From the NCBI RefSeq assembly GCF_000002515.2, contig NC_006039.1, positions 1,178,001-1,242,000 of the forward strand: 64,000 bases of DNA, read 5' to 3'. The notes below the pieces were generated by a model. The model did no database searches and was not told the origin of the DNA. It saw only the letters and a program-made list of their open reading frames with translations. Position numbers and translations under genes: made by a program. Position 1 is the stretch's first letter; each line of letters begins with the position of its first letter. This DNA is from Kluyveromyces lactis. Its lineage: Eukaryota; Ascomycota; Saccharomycetes; Saccharomycetales; Saccharomycetaceae. Below, in pieces: positions 51,219 through 59,500 of the stretch.

Positions 51219-54200
51219 CTAGAAGGAGAAGGAAGGAAAACCTAAATTGGCATCAAGATCGAAGAAGTTTGAAAGGTCAAGATTTAAATCCATTGGTGCA
51301 TCTACCGAGGAAGCAGCCGAGTACAAAGGATCTTTTTCGAATGCATTTGATGATAAATTGGCTGATGGTAGGTTTAACTTGACCAATCTCTTTTGAAGGT
51401 GAATCCAAACATCCGCATCTATCAAATGTAACGAAGAGTGAAGGTAGAAATTAGTTCTAATAGTTTCTGCATGTTCTACATCAAGGCCCCATTTTCTGGC
51501 AATTGATGTTACTACTTTCTGCGGAATTGGCTTATTGCAGAGCTTGAAGTCCCAAAACCTGGTCGAAACGTCTAATATTCTGTCCATTTGAAGGATTTGG
51601 ATAAAATATGCAAATAAACATTGTGTTTTATTATAAAACAAGCTTGTTTTTAATAGGTCATACTTCTTCGATTGAGTTGCAAGGGAAATGAAACATTTTT
51701 CAGTAAGATCATATAGTTCTTTCACGAGCTGCAATTTCGAGACAGATACGGTAGGTGCGTTGATGTTTTCAACAACAGTTGATGCTGCATGTCGTTCAGT
51801 CATCTCCAAATCTTTTTCCACCAATGCCAATTTGAGTAAGATACTGAGGAAACATAAAGAAACTCTCAAATAAGATTGTTGAATGTGCTTTGCAAGTACG
51901 TAGCGGAACTGAGCAGTGTCTTTTTCATATTTATTGAACATAAGATCGGAAAGGAAACTGTAGAACTTGAAACAGTTGAAAACCATCATTTCAAATAGAG
52001 TAGAATGCAGCCTATAAAAGGTGGCATTCTCTTCCGATTTTAGTTTGACTTCGACTTTCAAATACAAAGACCAAAGTACATTGTGAATTAGCGAACTTGT
52101 TGCAAGCTTCATAATCACAATTTCGCAACGCAGAACCTCCGCGATATCCATTGTACAGGTAGTGGATGGTAGTTTGATCGTTGCTTGGGTATCTCCAGGG
52201 TAGTCTTTTAAACTTTCAAATTTCAAAACCTCTGCTTCTAGCTTTGAAATCATGAATAGAATTTCAGAAACAGCGGCAGGAACAAAATCGGTACAAGCTT
52301 TATTAATCTTGGCCATAAGTAGTCCGAGTTGGTATTTTTTTATCGCCAAATTAATGAGTTGGTAATCAAATTTGCCGGAAGACGTCATAGAGTTTCTAAC
52401 AGACTCCATGAAGCTCGTATAATCTAAATTTTTGAAAAAGTAGTCATGGTATTGTTCAATTTTAGCTGTGAACCCTAATGGCAAAGTTTCTTGAAATATT
52501 GAATTACAAAGGCCTAACCAAAGCTTTCTTCTGTAATTGATTACCCTCTGAGGAATTAGTGACGGATTGAACATTAACTTATAATCAGTAGGATCCTTAT
52601 GCAATCCCAAAACTAAAGCTGTTTGAAGCAATTGACCAGAATGTAATAAAAGATGCTGATCAAGTAACAAGTTGCTTTCTCTTGGAGAAAAGGAACAGCA
52701 AATTCTTTGATAAAGCATACAGCAAAATATGTCTTCGGAATAAAATCGGTCCACATTTAATAAAGTAAGAATTCTCTGGGACAAAGACAACCACTTATCA
52801 TAAGTAAAATCTAATTTATGCAAACCTAGGGCAATGCAATCCATTTTGACATCTTCGTTTAATGACACTGTAAGAAAATCATGCGAAATTTGTAGAATAA
52901 CCATAAAAATTGCCAAGTTTTCCAAATCGTTACGTAAGTTATCCTTACTCAAGTTCCAACGAGCTTTTCCAGTAGGAGCACCGGTGGCATCTTCATAACT
53001 AATCATCCTGTATATCGATTCTAGGAATGGCTCAACATCCAAATAAGGATAAAATGGATAAATGGATTTTAGAAACTGGAAAAGATAAAACGTGATACCA
53101 GCACCTGTAGGCGGCAACGTCTCCAGAATATCGCTTAATAACGTTTGAAGCACCGGTGGGTATTCCGATTTGATAAAATCTTCAAGTCTGTCACCTTTTG
53201 TGAAGACGACGGTGGGCACTGCTTTTAGTACATTTTGTTTCCTTGCCCATTGAAGATGCTTGATCATGCCTGGATCGCAATAGTATATCAACGAATGCTC
53301 GCCAGATATTAAAGAGGAGCCACCAAATTTCATAACATTTTGAATGGTGATGTCGTCTTTATCTCCAACAAATTCAATGATTTTAGTGTAAGTGAATCCG
53401 TAAATAGAGGCAAATGAACAGGTAAGGTGCGGGTCTCTGAAGACCAATGATATAAAGCCGAACGGAGGATGTAATGCTCTTAACTGTTCGTGAATGAAGA
53501 AAGTTTTTTCGGAATCTTCTAAAGAGATCCGTATTTGACCAAATCCTTTTCCATTGGCTGCATTATCTATCGAATGAGGATAGAATGGTATTCGTGCTGG
53601 ATTGCTCAAAGACGACTCTGTGAATGCACTAGAATGTGGAGAATCCACTGGAGCATCAGTATATGATCGAGGTAAACTGTTTAACGCACCTGGCGGCACC
53701 ATAGAATTAGCTTTATTTTTCCAGAAGGCAACCTCTTCCTCAAGCTTTACTATTCTCATTGCATCTGCATGAACGGTAGAAGATGAAATATCAACTTCTG
53801 GTGGCTGTAACGGCACTGCAGAACCCATAGGAGGCTTGATAGACTTCGATTGTTGTTGAAAATGTGGTAGCATCGCAGACAATTGCTGCAGTGGAAGTAG
53901 ATTGCTCAAAGCTGGGTCACTTATAGCAGTCGCAACGATATCAGCGGTAGAATTGGGCAAAGCAGTACCACTTGTCTCTGCTAGCACTTGCGTAGCGCTG
54001 ACTTTATTGCCGTTGTTCATCTCTGAGATAGAATAAACACATTCCGTGCTAAGTGCGACACATTTTGAACATGGATTACCTCTGTCACATCGAGTTTTTC
54101 TCCTACGACAAGCATAGCACACGTATGAGACTCTATTTCGCTTCATAACACGTTTGTTACCAGCATTGTTCTTATTAACACCCACGGTACTACTAGAGTT

Positions 54201-54341
54201 GTTGCTTGTATTAGAACTTGGTGTCGACTTATCTATAGTGCTAGGCTGACTATGTGAATGGCTGTGCGAATAACTCTCATCAGAAGTAGGTGATCCACGA
54301 TTATTAGCCTGAGAAACGGTATTCCATTCCTTTGGTGCCAT
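51219..54341 (-). CDS. Zn2Cys6 transcription factor, Oaf1/Pip2-like
   Basis: 1,040 residues. Seen: a Ser/Asn/His-rich leader; a perfect fungal binuclear cluster with Cys at 75, 78, 85, 91, 94 and 101 (spacing 2-6-5-2-6), preceded by KRNR; a short heptad segment (KLEEEVAFWKNKA) for dimerisation; a long regulatory middle region; and an acidic-aromatic tail (LDLSNFFDLDANLG). The closest match I can recall is S. cerevisiae Oaf1 (1,047 residues): similar RNRxxFVCxACRxxKTxCD, the linker, the GLHxDPxDY...NxRRxLWL block, and a C-terminal acidic-aromatic activation segment. Oaf1/Pip2 are fatty-acid-responsive activators of peroxisomal genes. The gene sits where S. cerevisiae has no such gene (between PSE1 and YOR1), so it may be a second family member rather than the OAF1 orthologue. 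Function is inferred from family only. Confidence 0.88.
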   Translation of the reverse strand: MAPKEWNTVSQANNRGSPTSDESYSHSHSHSQPSTIDKSTPSSNTSNNSSSTVGVNKNNAGNKRVMKRNRVSYVCYACRRRKTRCDRGNPCSKCVALSTECVYSISEMNNGNKVSATQVLAETSGTALPNSTADIVATAISDPALSNLLPLQQLSAMLPHFQQQSKSIKPPMGSAVPLQPPEVDISSSTVHADAMRIVKLEEEVAFWKNKANSMVPPGALNSLPRSYTDAPVDSPHSSAFTESSLSNPARIPFYPHSIDNAANGKGFGQIRISLEDSEKTFFIHEQLRALHPPFGFISLVFRDPHLTCSFASIYGFTYTKIIEFVGDKDDITIQNVMKFGGSSLISGEHSLIYYCDPGMIKHLQWARKQNVLKAVPTVVFTKGDRLEDFIKSEYPPVLQTLLSDILETLPPTGAGITFYLFQFLKSIYPFYPYLDVEPFLESIYRMISYEDATGAPTGKARWNLSKDNLRNDLENLAIFMVILQISHDFLTVSLNEDVKMDCIALGLHKLDFTYDKWLSLSQRILTLLNVDRFYSEDIFCCMLYQRICCSFSPRESNLLLDQHLLLHSGQLLQTALVLGLHKDPTDYKLMFNPSLIPQRVINYRRKLWLGLCNSIFQETLPLGFTAKIEQYHDYFFKNLDYTSFMESVRNSMTSSGKFDYQLINLAIKKYQLGLLMAKINKACTDFVPAAVSEILFMISKLEAEVLKFESLKDYPGDTQATIKLPSTTCTMDIAEVLRCEIVIMKLATSSLIHNVLWSLYLKVEVKLKSEENATFYRLHSTLFEMMVFNCFKFYSFLSDLMFNKYEKDTAQFRYVLAKHIQQSYLRVSLCFLSILLKLALVEKDLEMTERHAASTVVENINAPTVSVSKLQLVKELYDLTEKCFISLATQSKKYDLLKTSLFYNKTQCLFAYFIQILQMDRILDVSTRFWDFKLCNKPIPQKVVTSIARKWGLDVEHAETIRTNFYLHSSLHLIDADVWIHLQKRLVKLNLPSANLSSNAFEKDPLYSAASSVDAPMDLNLDLSNFFDLDANLGFPSFSF

Positions 54342-54593
54342 GATCAGATATACAAGTCACAATGGTACCTGTCTATTCGATTGTATACGTGTTTTTTTTG
54401 TATTCTGTTAGTCGATCGAAAACCAATCCATGAGTGTGATGAGATTACTTAATAAGTAAAGTAATTCCATATCGATGATTCTTTGTTTTTATATATATAC
54501 ATACAGAATAATCGTAGAATAAGCAGGGAAAAAGCTGAGAAACCTAAAAGAATAAGGTACAACCATCTATTGCGACTATTTTTTTTTAGAATT

Positions 54594-54609
54594 AAAAAAA
54601 AAAAAAAAA
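54594..54609. repeat. Poly(dA) tract, 16 bases
   Basis: Homopolymer in the promoter side of the Oaf1-like gene, about 250 bp before its ATG, with a T run about 10 bases to its left. Such tracts exclude nucleosomes in yeast promoters. Confidence 0.6.
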
Positions 54610-54734
54610 CACAAGCACATATAGAATTATCTGCATGAGGTGAGCTGAGAAGAACGACACAGGCAATTAGAGGTTCAAGATCAACAACACCCTTACCATT
54701 CAGGGGCCAGATCAACTCAGCCTGGAATGTAAGT

Positions 54735-54784
54735 AAATATATACATATCTATCTATCTATATATATATTTATATATATAGATAT
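54735..54784. repeat. TATC / TA simple-sequence repeat
   Basis: About 50 bases of ATCT-type tetranucleotide and TA dinucleotide repeats in the regulator-YOR1 spacer. Length variation between strains is likely. Confidence 0.7.
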
Positions 54785-54962
54785 GGTCACAGTACAGCTG
54801 GTACCTCAATTACTAATGTTGGGTCATGTGCGCATGAGAAAACTGTCAATAAAATGCTTGAAAATTCACGCCAACCATTAGTTTTGATAACAAAACCAGT
54901 TTTTGCCACTGATCTAGGATACATCCAGACGGTTTTGATACGGTCTCGCCTCTATAGCCGGG

Positions 54963-55007
54963 CTCTTTCTATTCTTTCTGTTTATAATTATAGAATAAGA
55001 GAGAGCA
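54963..55007. repeat. Imperfect inverted repeat, 14-15-base arms
   Basis: GCTCTTTCTATTCT (54963-54976) and AGAATAAGAGAGAGC (54993-55007) can pair with two small interruptions around a 16-base AT-rich loop. Followed within ten bases by the palindrome GGTTCGAACC. Role unknown. Confidence 0.5.
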
Positions 55008-55334
55008 CTTTGGGGTTCGAACCAGCCGCCGAGTAGTGACAGTTTGTAAGACGGCTACTACAGTTTCTGAGTTGTTAAGAAAAAAGGGGACGCAGGGTCA
55101 ATTAAGCTTTTTCAGTGAATGTTCTTGAGTTATTTTGTACCCAGTGTTCTCCGCAACTGCCACCCGTTATCGCCGGCCCAGATGTTTAAGTGGTTCACGT
55201 AAATGACCTAGAAATTCTCGCACCGGGGTTATTTGATCGCCTCGGAAATACGGAATGCGAAAAATTGCTCCCCCTACCTTGTCTCCCAATGAAAGCCGGT
55301 AAAACGCTTGGAAAGGCTGACGTCTTTCAAGTGC

Positions 55335-55342
55335 TCCGCGGA
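55335..55342. promoter_or_regulatory. Perfect pleiotropic drug response element (TCCGCGGA)
   Basis: Palindromic TCCGCGGA, the highest-affinity form of the Pdr1/Pdr3 site (PDRE), 1,256 bp before the YOR1 ATG and 994 bp from the regulator's ATG. YOR1 is a known Pdr1/Pdr3 target in S. cerevisiae. By base composition, the chance of this 8-mer in a 2.3-kb spacer is only a few per cent. Confidence 0.55.
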
Positions 55343-55512
55343 AAACTACGATTATTGGAAGAAGCCGTCGTTGATCCGTTCCTACCATTATGGAACTGTA
55401 AAGATACAGAGAATGGTTCAAAGGGTGGCGACAGATACTACCAAAAAAGTACTGGAAGCTTTCGTTGTAGAAACGGAGATTTTCAAGCATGTTACGCGTG
55501 ATTTCCGGCCGT

Positions 55513-55536
55513 ACAGTGTCTTAGAAAGAACACTGT
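55513..55536. repeat. Perfect 7-base inverted repeat ACAGTGT / ACACTGT
   Basis: Arms at 55513-55519 and 55530-55536 with a 10-base loop, at the right edge of the GC-rich island, overlapping the end of its open frame. Could be a dimer-binding site or a small hairpin. Confidence 0.35.
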
Positions 55537-55802
55537 GATAAAGACAGAATTTTTATATTGATTCGGAATCTTTGTCGGTGCTGCTTCAAATAAATCAGTA
55601 CTGTAAAGATGTAATCAGTGGCCAATTGAGCAGTGCTCTCTAGAATATGAAGTTCTTTGGAATTTTTTTTTTTTTCTTTCACTATGCATCTCTTCATTAT
55701 CTTGTAACTTGTGGTACATTCAGCTAGCAAGCAGCCAAGAAATTTTAAGAGCAGGACGCATCAAATTCTAATAAGTAGTCTTGAAGCTACTTTTTCCTCC
55801 AA

Positions 55803-55833
55803 TTTGACACCGGTTTTACGTTCATGTGTCAAA
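55803..55833. repeat. Perfect 8-base inverted repeat TTTGACAC / GTGTCAAA
   Basis: Arms at 55803-55810 and 55826-55833 with a 15-base spacer, 765 bp before YOR1. The half-site GTGTCAAA also occurs before the CBS-PB1 gene (51011-51018) and in the YME2/UBP15 spacer (23185-23192). Confidence 0.4.
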
Positions 55834-55876
55834 CCTCATTATACCGATGACAACATGTTTCGGCTTTCCTCCGTCA

Positions 55877-55910
55877 CGGTTGTATCTGCATGTGTTCCGG
55901 ATACAAGCCG
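55877..55910. promoter_or_regulatory. Inverted repeat with CGG-N17-CCG, oleate-element-like
   Basis: CGG at 55877-55879 and CCG at 55897-55899 are 17 bases apart, inside the 15-18 allowed by the Oaf1/Pip2 oleate response element (CGG-N3-TNA-N9..12-CCG). The T position matches and the A position does not. The same segment forms a hairpin: TTGTATC (55880-55886) pairs with GATACAA (55900-55906), flanked by CGG and CCG. Confidence 0.35.
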
Positions 55911-56597
55911 TACTAGTTGTTTTCTGTATAACGACATTTTTTTTCTTTTAAGGTGTCAGAAACCAATACTATGAGAAATCTAGAAGTACATATTCTATCT
56001 ATATATATAAGATGAGCAACCAAGGACCAGATAATGGTTGCAAATTTAACAGATGAAATGGACGAAAACAGACAGGCAGATATATAATTACCACATCAAT
56101 CGTGATAAGTTTACTCTACAATCTGTATAGTTAGCTAGACCGATAAGTTTGTTGTTTAAGTTCAGAAACTTTTTAAAGCAAGAAAAAAAGCTACAAAGAG
56201 AAGGAAGAACTTGGTTTCTGTGAATCTAAGTTCGCATTTCACTATCGATATCTGAACAGCTACCCTTTAATTTATCTGTTGAGAACCAGGTGAATACAGT
56301 TTCGCAGACATACACTACGAAAGTATAGTCAGTAGCTAAAAAGTTAAAAAGAAAAAAATAGACTTACTAAAGGCCCACAGCATATTACACGTTACTAAAA
56401 AACCTTTGGTTAATCTTTGCTGCGGTACACATCATTATAAGACGGAGTGAAATAGTTTTAGGATATCTGAGAATTCAGAACCTTACCACTAGAAGGACTC
56501 TATCACATTTCAGCCGGTTCTAGCTTTCTATAAGAACAGCCGAGGCTCAATTATTAATCCCTTTGCCTTCAGTTTTCACATTCAATTTGCTGTTGCG

Positions 56598-59500
56598 ATG
56601 ACCTTGGAATCAACAGACTCCGCTTCAACGTATTCAGATGTTGTGAATATCCACAAGGAGAATGCTCCACACGCTGTAAAAAATCAAAATATACGATCAA
56701 TGGGTACTTCCAATAGAAGTCGAGCGGGATCAAAAAGCAGTTCATTTGTGTCGGATTCCTATATTGAACCGGTACAGAACAACAATTACTATGTCATAGA
56801 TAAATCGAATCCAGAGACGTTTTTAAACTCAGACGATTTGGAAAAAGTTACTGAGTCCAAAGTTTACGTGCAGAAGCGTCTATTTAGGTGGTTCCATTCA
56901 AGAAAGGTTCCACCTATCCCGGAAACTCTGGAGGAAAGAAAAGTGTACCCAATGAATTACAGTAATATCATTTCCAAAATATTCTTCCTATGGGTTCTTC
57001 CTATCATATCTGTCGGTTACAAGAGAACGTTACAGCCTAATGATCTTTGGAAAATGGATGAGAAGATGAGCATTGAGAAGTTGTATGCAGATTTTGATGC
57101 TTATCTAAACGAATACGTTGAAAAATCAAGACAAACTTACAGGGATGAAAATCCAAATGCATCAGAGCAAGAGGTTATTAAATCAGCAACGTTACCAAAA
57201 ACTGCTCTTTTAAGAGCTCTTTTCAAAACATTCAGAGTGCAATACACAATAGCATTCCTTTTCGTTTGTATCGCTAACGCAGCAAGTGCTTTGACTCCAT
57301 TAGTCACTAAAAAGTTAATCGCATTCGTGGAAACGAAGAGTCTTTTCCCTGAAACTAAAGTTAACAATGGTATCGGTTATGCTATCGGTTCCGTTTTATT
57401 GCTTATGATCAACGGTATTACCTTTAACCACTTTTTCCATTTTTCTCAACTTACTGGTGTTGAGGCTAAGGCCGTCCTTACTAAGGCAATTCTTACCAAG
57501 TCGATGAAGCTATCGCCATATAGTAGACACAAGTTCCCCAATGGGAAAATTACATCTTTAATGAGTACCGATGTGTCTAGGTTAGAATTTGCGTTGACTT
57601 TCCATCCTTTCTTGTATGCGTTCCCGATTGTTTTCGTCATTTGTTTGGTATTGCTTTTGGTCAATTTGGGTCCTATTGCATTGGTCGGGTTTGCTATTTT
57701 CTTTGTCATTATTGGTATCAGTTCTACTGGGTTCAAATACTTCCTTAAATTCAGAATTGCAGCATCGGTTATCACTGATCGTAGAGTTGGTATGATGAGA
57801 GAAATCTTGAACTCTATCAAAATGATTAAATTCTATGCATGGGAAGATGCTTACGAGAAAAATGTTAAGGCTGTCAGAGCAGTCGAATCAAATTTAGTCA
57901 AAAAGATGCAGATAATCAGGAATTGTTTGATTTCCATAACAATTTCATACCCAAGTTTGGCTTCTATGGTGACTTTTTTGGCTATGTACAGAGTGAACAA
58001 TGGGGGTAGATCCCCTGCAAATATTTTTTCTTCCTTATCGTTGTTCCAAGTCATGATGATTCAAATGTTTTTCATCCCAATGTCTATCAGCACAGGTATA
58101 GATGCATTCGTTGGTTTGAAAAGAATCCAAGCCCTCTTAGAAACAGAGGAAGAAATGGATAGTTATGTTGAAAATGAAGAAGACTTACTTTTGGAAGATG
58201 ACGTAGTTTTGAAAGTTAAGAACGCCTCTTTTGAATGGGATAACTTTGAACTCGAAGAAGCTAAAGATGTGGCTAAGCTGAAAGGGGAAACTCTATCAAT
58301 TTCCGATAAGGTATCTACAACAGAAACGGAGAAAGCTTCCTCAGAAATAGAACAAACTCCATTTCGGGGCTTCCATGGTTTGAATTTTGATGTAAAAGAA
58401 AATGAATTCATAATTATTACAGGTCCAATTGGTACGGGTAAAAGTTCTCTATTAAATGCTTTAGCTGGATTTATGAGAAGAAGCTCGGGTTCGATGACCA
58501 TAAAGGGTGATTTACTACTATGTGGTTATCCTTGGGTGCAAAATGCTACAGTGAAAGACAATATATTATTTGGTTCTCCTTTCGATAAGCCTAAATACCA
58601 AAAGGTGATTGAAATCTGTTCTTTACAGGCGGACTTGGATATTCTACCTGCTGGAGACAGAACTGAAATTGGTGAAAGAGGTATCACATTATCTGGAGGG
58701 CAAAAAGCTCGTATCGCTTTAGCCAGGTCTGTTTACAAGGATATGGATATTTATCTATTTGATGATGTATTAAGTGCTGTCGATTCACGTGTTTGCAAAC
58801 ATATCGTAGACGAATGTATGATGGGTTACTTAAAACAAAAAACAAGAATACTTGCTACTCATCAACTATCACTAATAGATAAGGCTTCAAGGGTCATCTT
58901 TTTGGGCTTAGATGGAAGTTTCGATATAGGCACCGTACCTGAACTACTCAAAAGAAATACAGGTTTTTCAGATTTAATGCAGTTTCAGAATTCTGCACCT
59001 GCTGAAGAATTGGAAGACGATGATACCAAAGCTCAAAATATGGAAATTACTGCTATCTCGTCTCAAACCGATATCTCTAAGAAACAGAGTCTGTCTGGAC
59101 GTGAAGGCGAAACTGGTAGGATAACCTTAAAAGAGGAACGTGCCATGAATGCGCTAAGTTTCAAAGTCTACAAAGAATATATCGCAGCCGGTTGTGGTAA
59201 GTATGCTCCCATATTCGTACCCGCCTTCTTATGTGTTGTTATTTGTACAACATTCTGCAGTCTTTTCTCTTCTGTTTGGTTATCATTTTGGACCGAGAAT
59301 AAATTCGCTAATAGATCTGAAGGCTTCTACATGGGGTTGTACATTCTGTTTGTTCTAGGAAGTCTTGCGTTCATGTTTACTCAGTTCATCAGTATCGGTT
59401 TACTGGGTACATATGCCTCTAAGCATTTGAACATCAAGGCTCTACAACGTTTATTGCATGCTCCAATGAGCTTCATGGATGTCACTCCAATTGGTAGAGT

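Larger units (their letters stand above)
55141..55538. other. GC-rich island with overlapping open frames, no recognised product
   Basis: About 48% G+C by hand count over 55141-55500, clearly above the surrounding AT-rich spacer. Frames are open on the plus strand (55190-55501, about 103 codons, no internal ATG start at its left edge; 55308-55538 contains its own reading) and on the minus strand (55167-55490). The translations show no motif that I know. It may be an extinct gene, a young gene, or a regulatory block. Confidence 0.3.
54342..56597. other. 2.26-kb divergent spacer between the Oaf1-like regulator and YOR1
   Basis: The longest spacer here. In order: AT-rich promoter of the regulator with a 16-base A tract (54594-54609) and TATC/TA simple repeat (54735-54784); an inverted repeat (54963-55007); a GC-rich island (55141-55500, 172 of 360 bases G or C by hand count) with overlapping open frames; a perfect Pdr1/Pdr3-type element (55335-55342); three more inverted repeats; then AT-rich YOR1 leader. 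Open frames at 55167-55538 were translated on both strands and match nothing I recognise. No tRNA fold was found. Confidence 0.6.

Noticed and set aside
54963-55040. tRNA-like B box (GGTTCGAACC at 55015-55024)
   Set aside because: Neither strand gives a T-arm stem around it (mismatches at two to three of five pairs) and no A box or acceptor stem fits; the string is simply palindromic.
54342-56597. Mobile-element relic in the YOR1 spacer
   Set aside because: No terminal repeats, target-site duplication or transposase-like motif could be seen; the GC-rich island is reported only as unexplained.
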